From an uncultured Flavobacteriales bacterium (lineage in GTDB: Bacteria; Bacteroidota; Bacteroidia; Flavobacteriales; Crocinitomicaceae): 12,353 bases of DNA. Numbering within the stretch: position 1 is the first letter of the stretch; each line of letters opens with the position of its first letter. The translations under genes and the position numbers were made by a program. The DNA lies in NCBI GenBank assembly GCA_946478775.1, contig CAMLDR010000128.1, forward strand, positions 1-12,353, written 5' to 3'. Of the stretch, positions 7,315-12,353 are shown piece by piece. The notes under the pieces are model-generated. The model was not told the origin of the DNA. It saw only the letters and a program-made list of their open reading frames with translations, and did no database searches.

Positions 7315-7481
7315 AAACTATGTGACCTATGCGCCTTCGCTGATCGCATGCCGCCTTAGCTCTTCACCTTTGCGTAACCGCTTGCGCCTCTGCTAAAGCT
7401 TCAGCGGCACGCAGACGGTAGAGCAAGGTTAGCGATGGCACAAGCTTCTGCGTAAGCGTTGTTTCTATGTGGTTATAGTTT
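7315..7481. repeat. GC-richer intergenic element with degenerate internal repeats
   Basis: Bounded by inverted AAACTAT (7315-7321) and ATAGTTT (7475-7481), and by related words CTATGTGACCTAT (7318-7330) and CTATGTGGTTATAG (7465-7478). Inside are degenerate copies of a 13-15-mer, such as ATGCGCCTTCGCT (from 7329), ATGCCGCCTTAGCT (from 7348) and TTGCGCCTCTGCTA (from 7382), plus TGCGTAA at 7371-7377 and 7449-7455. It is visibly richer in GC than its surroundings. Words of this kind ('CTATGTGG..', 'CTTTGCGTAA') recur between genes in many Bacteroidota as far as I recall, so this is probably a decayed dispersed repeat. It reaches to within 3 nt of the tpx stop. Confidence 0.5.
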
Positions 7482-7483
7482 GT

Positions 7484-7981
7484 TTACAAAGCAGCTAAAG
7501 CTTCGTCGTAATTCGGTTCATCTTTAATATCAGGCACCAATTCGGTATAAACGACATCGTGATTCTCATCCAAAACAACCACCGATCTGGCGTGCAATCC
7601 TTTCAATGGTCCGTCCAATAACTCCAATCCGTAGTTCTTTCCGAATTCCCCGTCTCTGAAATCAGAAAGTGTTACCACGTTCTCAATACCTTCTGCACCG
7701 CAAAAACGTTTCTGAGCGAAAGGAAGGTCGCGGGAAATACATAAAACAGTGGTGTTTTCCAAAGCGGATGCCTTTTTATTGAATTCACGTACGGAAGCGG
7801 CACAAGTTCCCGTATCAATGCTTGGGAAAATATTTAAGATCAGTTTTTTTCCTTTGTAATTGTCCAGTGAACTAATTCCCAGGTCTGTGTTTACCAATGA
7901 AAAATCTGCTGCGTGAGAACCTTTTGTCGGTAATTCACCGCTAGTGTGTAGAGGATTTCCTCCTAAAGTTACGTTTGCCAT
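7484..7981 (-). CDS. tpx: thiol peroxidase (atypical 2-Cys peroxiredoxin, Tpx family)
   Basis: 165 aa, the usual Tpx length, closely similar to the E. coli protein along its whole length. The peroxidatic cysteine is C60 in NIFPSIDTGTCAASVREF and the resolving cysteine is C94 in DLPFAQKRFCGAEG; both motifs are diagnostic. C81 is a further cysteine also present in family members (VLCIS). The conserved Arg of the active site is R132 in LHARSVVV. It reduces hydrogen peroxide and alkyl (including lipid) hydroperoxides, using thioredoxin as reductant. There is no signal peptide, so it is cytoplasmic here. It lies 113 nt downstream of the esterase gene on the same strand but has its own possible promoter at 8002-8009. 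No odd features were seen; the identification is secure. Confidence 0.97.
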   Translation of the reverse strand: MANVTLGGNPLHTSGELPTKGSHAADFSLVNTDLGISSLDNYKGKKLILNIFPSIDTGTCAASVREFNKKASALENTTVLCISRDLPFAQKRFCGAEGIENVVTLSDFRDGEFGKNYGLELLDGPLKGLHARSVVVLDENHDVVYTELVPDIKDEPNYDEALAAL

Positions 7982-8001
7982 ATTTGATCTGTTTGTGTGT
8001 C

Positions 8002-8009
8002 TAAAGTTA
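8002..8009 (-). promoter_or_regulatory. possible -7 element for tpx
   Basis: On the minus strand TAACTTTA matches TAnnTTTG except for the last base and ends 20 nt before the tpx ATG. No clear -33 TTG lies at the usual spacing. The shared 16-mer at 8036-8051 lies 26 nt upstream, where an activator or repressor could bind. Confidence 0.35.
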
Positions 8010-8035
8010 GAAGTAAATAGGATAGAAACGATTGT

Positions 8036-8051
8036 TTTCAGGAATTAATTC
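8036..8051 (-). repeat. 16-mer shared with the sigma-operon intergenic region (copy 2)
   Basis: The minus strand reads GAATTAATTCCTGAAA, identical to 4534-4549. It contains the 10-bp palindrome GAATTAATTC and lies 55-70 nt upstream of the tpx start codon. Confidence 0.4.
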
Positions 8052-8094
8052 ACGTCAAATGAACCTTTGGCAGGAAGAAATGAATCACCGTAAA

Positions 8095-9267
8095 TCAGTT
8101 TTCAATAACTAGTTTATGAATGGCGAAATTTCCATTTTTATCAATAGATTTAATGAGATAAATCCCTGCTGATAAGTTAGTTAAAGAGAGGTTTATTTCA
8201 TTCGCTCCAGCTACTTGCTTTTCACTAATCAATTTGCCCGATAAGTCGTTTAATTGAATGGAAGTTAAAGGAATATGAAATTGTACGGTCAGGGATTCTT
8301 TTACTGGATTTGGATAGATGGTGATCCAGTCTTCTCCGGATACATTTCCCGAACCAATACCTGTAGTGCAGTTGCCAGGTCCTGGTTGGCAAACAGCTAA
8401 ATTTGCCAGTTGATAGTCTTTGAAGAAATTCCAGATCGCTGTTGCTGTATTAAAGCCATTTACTGCTGGCCAGCCATGTCCTCCTCCAAGAATCCGAATG
8501 ATTGAAACTTCTTTGCCGCCGGTACAAAAGGAAATTTTTTGAACTCCGGAAACAATGGTAGAGACGTTTGAAACAGTGTATGTATTGGCTCCACAAGCGC
8601 TTGCCGGAGCACTAAAAAAAGACAAGGGCCATTCATTCCAGGCTGATGGAGTAAAATCAGGATCCGGATAAGCTACCGTGCCGTCAGCATCTCCATGTAT
8701 GTGCCACACAGGAATTGATACAAACGAGTTTTGCGAATAAGTCGTCAAATAAGTATTGTCACCATACATATTACCGGCAACAGGTGCTATTGCAGCTATT
8801 TTACCAGCTAATTCAACTGCTAACCGATAGGAAAAAAAGGCTCCTCCCGAATGACCGGTTGCATATACCTGTTTTTGGTTGATCCCATAATTTGTGCATA
8901 GATAGTCAATCAACTGCGAAACGAAAGCAACATCTTGTGGTTCTCCTGTTTCATTGCCGTCTACCGGTTTATTCCATATTCCGTTTCCTAAATCGCTGGT
9001 AGACTGAGCATAAACGACTAAAAAATCATTGTTGTCAGCTGCAGCATCAAATCCCGAGTAACTTTTAATTCCGGCGGCTGTTCCTCCATCTCCGTGAAAA
9101 ACTAAGACCGTTGGTAAATTGGCAGCTACGCATGTGCCCGGGGAATGAATGATAAACGTTCGCGTAACTCCGCTAACCTGAATACTTCCATTAATATCCA
9201 GTGCTTTCAAATTCGTTACAAAAGAGATACACCCGATAATTGCTAGAAAGAAAGATTTTTGTGTCAT
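8095..9267 (-). CDS. secreted PHB-depolymerase/feruloyl-esterase-like alpha/beta hydrolase with T9SS sorting domain
   Basis: 390 aa. Residues 1-22 form a Sec signal peptide (SFFLAIIGCISFVTNL core). Residues about 25-290 are an alpha/beta-hydrolase of the LpqC/PHB-depolymerase esterase group. The oxyanion segment is VLVFHGDGGTAAG (55-67), the nucleophile S140 sits in GHSGG, the likely acid D195 in HIHGDADGTVAYP, and the catalytic H264 in GGGHGWP. Cysteine-containing segments around 225-248 and 293-300 may form disulfides, as expected outside the cytoplasm. A Gly/Ser-rich linker (301-311) leads to a type A Por/T9SS C-terminal domain (about 315-390: ITIYPNPVKESLTVQF, then LSAGIYLIKS and the HKLVIEN end). 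It should therefore cross the outer membrane by the type IX system and be released or surface-attached. The substrate could be a polyester, a feruloylated or acetylated polysaccharide, or another ester; sequence alone cannot decide. It appears monocistronic. Confidence 0.92.
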   Translation of the reverse strand: MTQKSFFLAIIGCISFVTNLKALDINGSIQVSGVTRTFIIHSPGTCVAANLPTVLVFHGDGGTAAGIKSYSGFDAAADNNDFLVVYAQSTSDLGNGIWNKPVDGNETGEPQDVAFVSQLIDYLCTNYGINQKQVYATGHSGGAFFSYRLAVELAGKIAAIAPVAGNMYGDNTYLTTYSQNSFVSIPVWHIHGDADGTVAYPDPDFTPSAWNEWPLSFFSAPASACGANTYTVSNVSTIVSGVQKISFCTGGKEVSIIRILGGGHGWPAVNGFNTATAIWNFFKDYQLANLAVCQPGPGNCTTGIGSGNVSGEDWITIYPNPVKESLTVQFHIPLTSIQLNDLSGKLISEKQVAGANEINLSLTNLSAGIYLIKSIDKNGNFAIHKLVIEN

Positions 9268-9400
9268 AGTGAAAACAGTTAATAGTTTCTAAAAAGATCA
9301 CCAAAAAGAGGTGCTTTATGATTAAATGCGTCGGATTATTTTTGACTGATGAACCGCATAGTTGCTATTCTACTTAAAAATAGTGTTTTATCAGGGATTT

Positions 9401-10072
9401 TCAGAATAATTTTTTCACTGCTTTCGTCATTTCCCGTTTTCCCGGAGGACCCGGCAAGGCAGTTACTTCAAATCCAACAGATTTTAAATCACGTTTCACC
9501 TGTCCTTTGGCGCAGTAAGTAACCAAAACTCCTCCCGGACTTAGCCAATCGTATATTTTCTGAAAGATTTCAGGAGTCCACAGTTCGGGTTGTACCCTCG
9601 GGCCAAATGCATCGTAGTAGCACAAATCGATGGTTTCTTTGCCCAATTCCAATTCCTGGATTTGTTTTTCCACTTTTTCCAGCACGAAATGTTCAGAGAT
9701 TTCCCTGGCAATATTCCAATCTACCCCATGCATTTTTTTGAATACTTCTGCAGCTTCTTCATCGCGGGTAAAGGAAGTATAGTTCATCCCTTCAATTTCT
9801 TCCGCACTGGGAGGGAAGGCTTCCAAACCGATATAATGGATGTACTGGTTTCTTTTTTCGGAAGCAAAATAGGTGAGGAGTGCATTCAATCCGGTTCCGA
9901 AACCCATTTCCAGGATCGTCAGGTAATCTCCCGATTTCGGATTTAATCCATGCTTGATGAAAACATGCTGTGCTTCCTGCAGTGCCCCATGACTGGAATG
10001 ATAATGCTCGTTCCATTCCGGAAGATAGATTGTAGTGGAGCCATCTGCAGTTGTTACCAATTCGCGTTTCAT
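9401..10072 (-). CDS. mnmD: stand-alone MnmD-type tRNA wobble-uridine methyltransferase (DUF752)
   Basis: 223 aa matching only the methyltransferase half of MnmC. SAM motif I is ILEMGFGTGLNALLT (53-67). YYDAFGPRVQPELWT (152-166) carries the family's catalytic-pocket aspartate D154 (compare FLDGFAPAKNPDMWT in E. coli MnmC). GGVLVTYCAKGQVKRDLKSVGF followed by PGPPGKREMTKA (207-218) is the conserved C-terminal signature. Known role: methylation of the 5-aminomethyl group of U34 in certain tRNAs to give mnm5(s2)U. The FAD-dependent oxidase half of MnmC is absent, as in Aquifex and many Bacteroidota. Either the oxidase is encoded elsewhere, or the MnmEG product reaches nm5U by another route. Cytoplasmic. 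A divergent drug-efflux gene lies 191 nt away with an inverted repeat between them. Confidence 0.93.
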   Translation of the reverse strand: MKRELVTTADGSTTIYLPEWNEHYHSSHGALQEAQHVFIKHGLNPKSGDYLTILEMGFGTGLNALLTYFASEKRNQYIHYIGLEAFPPSAEEIEGMNYTSFTRDEEAAEVFKKMHGVDWNIAREISEHFVLEKVEKQIQELELGKETIDLCYYDAFGPRVQPELWTPEIFQKIYDWLSPGGVLVTYCAKGQVKRDLKSVGFEVTALPGPPGKREMTKAVKKLF

Positions 10073-10076
10073 GCTG

Positions 10077-10084
10077 TAAAGCTA
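10077..10084 (-). promoter_or_regulatory. possible -7 element placing mnmD transcription start at its ATG
   Basis: On the minus strand TAGCTTTA (TAnnTTTG with the last base changed) ends 4 nt before the ATG. With the usual distance from -7 to the start point, the mRNA would begin at or next to the ATG. The same 4-nt spacing is seen for the divergent transporter gene. Confidence 0.35.
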
Positions 10085-10087
10085 GTT

Positions 10088-10192
10088 AATTGAAAATTGA
10101 AAAGTGAGAATTGAAAAGAGGAAACGATAAAAACTGTCAGACTATATGCAAGCTTCAACCCTTTTCAATTATAAATTCTCCATTTTCAATTT
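10088..10192. repeat. imperfect long inverted repeat between mnmD and the MFS gene
   Basis: The left arm 10088-10121 (starts AATTGAAAATTGAAAAGTGA) is roughly the reverse complement of the right arm 10159-10192 (ends CATTTTCAATTT). The shared blocks are AATTGAAAAT, GAGAATT and TTGAAAAG, and a 37-nt spacer separates the arms. AATTGAAAA is also repeated directly within the left arm. Such A/T-rich 'ATTGAAAATTGA' hairpins are common dispersed intergenic elements in Bacteroidota as far as I recall. It could act as a bidirectional hairpin or be a mobile-element relic. Confidence 0.6.
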
Positions 10193-10251
10193 CGGTTGGT
10201 ACATTTTACCTAAAATTAAAATTCCGATTTCTTTCAACGAAAATGAATCCT

Positions 10252-10259
10252 TAATTTTG
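10252..10259 (+). promoter_or_regulatory. -7 promoter element 4 nt before the MFS start codon
   Basis: TAATTTTG matches TAnnTTTG exactly and ends only 4 nt before the ATG at 10264, so transcription should start at or within a base or two of the ATG, giving a leaderless mRNA. No clear TTG -33 box is visible 19-21 nt upstream. The next in-frame ATG is at residue 59, after TM1, so a downstream start is not plausible. Confidence 0.5.
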
Positions 10260-10263
10260 CGGC

Positions 10264-11550
10264 ATGAGTGATAAACAGACCAAAGGCTTAATTTTTATTT
10301 TAATTACGATTTGTATCGATTCAATCGGGTTGGGAATTATCATTCCTTCACTTCCGAGTTTAATCGCGGACGCAACACATTTATCGATCAATGAGTCATC
10401 CAAATATTCCGGTTGGGTTTTAGCGACCTATGCCATTATGCAATTTGTGTTTTCTCCTTTGATAGGGAATCTAAGTGACCGCTATGGACGCAGACCCATT
10501 ATATTAATGTCGCTCCTGGGACTTGGTCTCGATTATGTTTTCATGTATTTTGCTCCGAGTTTGGCTTGGTTGATCTTTGGAAGGGCGGTTTCCGGAATGT
10601 TTGGAGCGAGTTTTACAACGGCTGCAGCTTATATCGCAGATATTTCAACAGATAAAAACAGGGCACAGAATTTCGGATTGATAGGTGCGGCATTTGGAGT
10701 TGGATTTATCATCGGACCTGCAATCGGTGCGGCGGCTTCCGAATTCGGGTTGCGCGTTCCATTCATCGTTGCTGCGTTTTTGTCTTTGGCAAATTTCATT
10801 TACGGTTTGATCTTTTTAAAAGAATCACTTCCTGCTTCTGATCGCAGAAAGTTTAGCATTGCACGTGCAAATCCCATCGGTGCGATTATGCAAATCGTTC
10901 GCTTTCCAAAATACAGAGGTTTATTCGTTGTTACTTTTGTTGTATTGCTTTCAAACATGGCCATTCATTCCGTTTGGAACTATTACACCATAGCGCGTTT
11001 TGGCTGGGAGACAAAAGATGTAGGGATTTCACTTGCCGTTGTTGGTGTTTGTTTTGGAGTGGTTCAGGGATTATTGGCCGGACCTATTGTGAGGAAACTC
11101 GGTGAAAAAGGTGCCGCAACACTTGGACTGGTTATTTTAAGTGTCGTAACTCTGGGAATCGGTCTGATCCCATACGGTTGGTTGATGTACGTGATTATTT
11201 TGCCGTATGCATTTTCCGGAATTGTGGACCCAAGTATCCGCTCCCTGGTTTCAAGTGAAGTGAAGAGCAATGAACAAGGAGAATTACAAGGTATTTTCAC
11301 CTCATTAATGAGTTTGGCAGAGATTATAGGTCCGATTTTTATGATGTGGATCTTCTACAAATCCGTTCCTTTAGCCGAAAAGAATGCTGTTTTTTACGGA
11401 ACCCCTTTCTTCGTTGCAGGTGCTTTGGCAATTATTGCATTGATCCTGCTGCGCTACGTATTCAGTAAAATCGCTTTCAAAGCAAATGCAGATCTTCTCG
11501 ATGAAGAAATAGGCGATTCAATGGAAAACGAAAAAAGCCCCGTCAGCTAG
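10264..11550 (+). CDS. TetA-like MFS drug:H+ antiporter (DHA1 family, 12 TM)
   Basis: 428 aa with twelve predicted membrane helices (about 9-30, 48-67, 79-96, 100-122, 136-158, 166-186, 219-238, 253-272, 283-302, 306-325, 344-365, 380-400). D19 in the TM1 motif DSIGLGIIIPSLPSL aligns with the essential aspartate of TetA. MFS motif A, GNLSDRYGRRP (68-78), lies in the TM2-3 loop. GVGFIIGPAIGA (145-156) is antiporter motif C. EQGELQGIFTSLMSLAEIIGP (337-357) is typical of the TCR/Tet group. It probably exports a hydrophobic drug or metabolite in exchange for protons; tetracycline is not proven, since many chromosomal Bacteroidota homologues carry this annotation without known resistance. There is no TetR-type regulator beside it. 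The start is supported by the promoter word just upstream. The 3' end overlaps a hairpin terminator. Confidence 0.9.
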   Translation: MSDKQTKGLIFILITICIDSIGLGIIIPSLPSLIADATHLSINESSKYSGWVLATYAIMQFVFSPLIGNLSDRYGRRPIILMSLLGLGLDYVFMYFAPSLAWLIFGRAVSGMFGASFTTAAAYIADISTDKNRAQNFGLIGAAFGVGFIIGPAIGAAASEFGLRVPFIVAAFLSLANFIYGLIFLKESLPASDRRKFSIARANPIGAIMQIVRFPKYRGLFVVTFVVLLSNMAIHSVWNYYTIARFGWETKDVGISLAVVGVCFGVVQGLLAGPIVRKLGEKGAATLGLVILSVVTLGIGLIPYGWLMYVIILPYAFSGIVDPSIRSLVSSEVKSNEQGELQGIFTSLMSLAEIIGPIFMMWIFYKSVPLAEKNAVFYGTPFFVAGALAIIALILLRYVFSKIAFKANADLLDEEIGDSMENEKSPVS

Positions 11551-11570
11551 ACAACGGGGACTTCCTCTTT
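11536..11570 (+). terminator. intrinsic terminator containing the MFS stop codon
   Basis: CCCCGT (11538-11543) pairs with ACGGGG (11554-11559) around a 10-nt loop holding the TAG stop. The stem extends as AAG/CTT past one bulged A, and a pyrimidine/T-rich tail follows (CTTCCTCTTT). The left arm lies inside the last codons of the gene. Confidence 0.75.
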
Positions 11571-11578
11571 AATTTACT

Positions 11579-11600
11579 CCAGCCGGGGCTGGTTTTTCTT
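11579..11600 (+). terminator. second intrinsic terminator after the MFS gene
   Basis: CCAGC (11579-11583), loop CGGG, GCTGG (11588-11592), then TTTTTCTT: a compact GC stem with a T-run. Its segment CGGGGCT (11584-11590) is also fully complementary to AGCCCCG (11536-11542) in the first terminator, so the two hairpins can form alternative pairings. Confidence 0.8.
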
Positions 11601-11995
11601 CATACGGATAAAAGCATCCGGAATTGTTGGCTACGTTGTTTGTTTTGCTTTGTTAAATGCTGAAGCATCTCAACTTATATTACCTAACCGTACTCTATAT
11701 CTCTTATGTATTCCCTGACTAAAACGAAGTTGTTCGTCAAGGGTAAAACTAGAAACGGGCCAACCGAAGAAATATCTCGAGTTATTTTTTACCGAAAATC
11801 GCGAAAAGATCGATAATGCTTGTCTGATGTGTGAACCATTGAATCATATCCTTTGTATTTATTTGTTTCACCAAAAATCAGTGTTTTTAATTGGTTTCAT
11901 GTTGTCTGTTTTTACCCGAATTTGTAAACGGTTAAGAATGAATGACAAGTGGTAATATAAAATGACTATGATCAGATGATTGATGTATCAATTAT

Positions 11996-12003
11996 TATAT
12001 TTG
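11996..12003 (+). promoter_or_regulatory. Bacteroidota -7 promoter element for the AraC-type gene
   Basis: TATATTTG matches TAnnTTTG exactly, followed by C as is common, and ends 19 nt before the ATG. A TTG at 11980-11982 is too close (13 nt) to be an ideal -33 element. Confidence 0.5.
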
Positions 12004-12022
12004 CTTAGGTAATCTATTGAGT

Positions 12023-12353
12023 ATGAGTAAGATTTTGCACCCGGAAGATTGTAAGGCAATTGAAAAGTTAATCACTTACATGAACGAACACCCGCATGAA
12101 AACTTCGATGTAGCGAAACACGCCCAAATGATAGGCTTTTCAGTATCCAAATTGAACAAGGGGTTTAAAGGACATATGGGAATAGGACCGGCGAGCTATT
12201 TCCGGAACCTTAAAATGGAGAAAGCCAAAGAATTGCACAGCAAGGATGGTTATACCTGGACGGAGATCAGTTCCATTTTCGGATATGCAGATTTGGCATC
12301 ATTTAGCAAGGCTTTTAAAAGAATTCACGGATTTTGTCCACGGAATGCAACTT
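12023..12353 (+). CDS. AraC-family DNA-binding protein without sensor domain, C-terminus off the right edge
   Basis: 110 codons are visible with no stop before the edge. Almost the whole visible protein is an AraC/XylS DNA-binding domain. The first helix-turn-helix is about residues 28-50 (FDVAKHAQMIGFSVSKLNKGFKGHM). A linker helix follows, SYFRNLKMEKAKEL (58-71). The second helix-turn-helix is about 78-101 (TWTEISSIFGYADLASFSKAFKR), ending in the family signature HGFCPRNA (the usual GxSPxxYR). Only about 20 residues precede the domain, so the usual N-terminal ligand-binding or dimerisation domain is missing. Known two-domain AraC proteins place the sensor upstream of this domain; a C-terminal extension beyond the edge cannot be excluded. 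MarA/SoxS are examples of stand-alone domains controlled by their amount. Target genes are unknown. The ATG at 12023 is chosen because it is the first in frame after a -7 promoter word. Confidence 0.9.
   Translation, partial: MSKILHPEDCKAIEKLITYMNEHPHENFDVAKHAQMIGFSVSKLNKGFKGHMGIGPASYFRNLKMEKAKELHSKDGYTWTEISSIFGYADLASFSKAFKRIHGFCPRNAT

Larger units (their letters stand above)
11551..12022. other. 472-nt intergenic region between the MFS and AraC-type genes
   Basis: The first 50 nt hold the two terminators. A small hairpin follows (CGGAT 11605-11609 / ATCCG 11616-11620), then the palindrome ATGCTGAAGCAT (11657-11668). The rest is AT-rich with no convincing gene on either strand, no tRNA and no recognisable riboswitch. 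The length of the gap, and the promoter word only at its far end, leave room for regulator sites or an unrecognised small RNA. Confidence 0.7.

Noticed and set aside
7120..7359. Plus-strand 79-codon frame running past the outer-membrane gene stop
   Set aside because: Overlaps the end of the barrel gene out of frame and then crosses a terminator and a repeat element; no domain content.
7315..7481. tRNA gene or riboswitch in the GC-richer intergenic block
   Set aside because: No T-loop GTTCGAnnC, no cloverleaf arms and no acceptor CCA pattern; the internal degenerate repeats explain the composition better.
9365..9383. CTATT/AATAG hairpin after mnmD as a terminator
   Set aside because: Only 5 AT-rich pairs with a 9-nt loop and no T-run on the minus strand.
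9590..9946. Plus-strand 118-codon open frame
   Set aside because: Antisense to MnmD across its conserved motifs; phenylalanine- and isoleucine-rich composition is typical of a shadow frame.
11657..11722. Plus-strand 21-codon hydrophobic open frame starting MLKHLNLYYLTV
   Set aside because: Very short, no promoter word or ribosome site in front, and the ATG is part of a palindrome; chance frame unless conserved in relatives.

Overview
The window looks like a chromosomal segment of a Bacteroidota, most likely a Flavobacteriales-type bacterium. The support is: a secreted esterase ending in a type IX secretion (Por) C-terminal sorting domain, a plug-and-barrel protein of the Bacteroidota OMP_b-brl_3 type, several upstream regions carrying the Bacteroidota -7 promoter word TAnnTTTG, almost no Shine-Dalgarno sequences, and AT-rich intergenic DNA. 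No tRNA, rRNA, insertion sequence, phage gene or CRISPR array was seen.

Layout. Positions 1-1409 (minus) hold most of a ComM/YifB AAA+ ATPase, cut by the left edge. Next comes a class I SAM methyltransferase (1505-2281, minus). The most interesting locus is 2460-7204. An ECF-type sigma factor (3848-4402, minus, TTG start) overlaps by 4 nt (GTGA) a 463-aa protein (2460-3851). That protein has a short cytoplasmic N-terminus, one inner-membrane helix, a long disordered periplasmic stretch and a C-terminal outer-membrane beta-barrel. This matches the architecture of dual-membrane-spanning anti-sigma factors. Divergent from it, across a 354-nt gap, is an 815-aa outer-membrane plug/barrel protein (4757-7204).

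Between the convergent barrel gene and tpx lies a hairpin terminator and a GC-richer, internally repetitive 170-bp element. Then follow thiol peroxidase Tpx (7484-7981, minus), the T9SS-exported PHB-depolymerase-like esterase (8095-9267, minus), and a stand-alone MnmD-type tRNA methyltransferase (9401-10072, minus). An imperfect inverted repeat (10088-10192) separates mnmD from a divergent TetA-like 12-TM drug:H+ antiporter (10264-11550, plus). That gene ends in two closely spaced hairpin terminators. After a long gap, the right edge cuts a small AraC-type DNA-binding protein (12023-12353, plus).

Working model: the sigma/anti-sigma-barrel pair senses an outer-envelope state and may control its own operon and the divergent outer-membrane protein. 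A pair of related boxes upstream of both genes fits this but is unproven. The other genes look like independently transcribed housekeeping or stress functions: DNA uptake/branch migration, peroxide defence, wobble-uridine modification, drug efflux and polymer ester hydrolysis.
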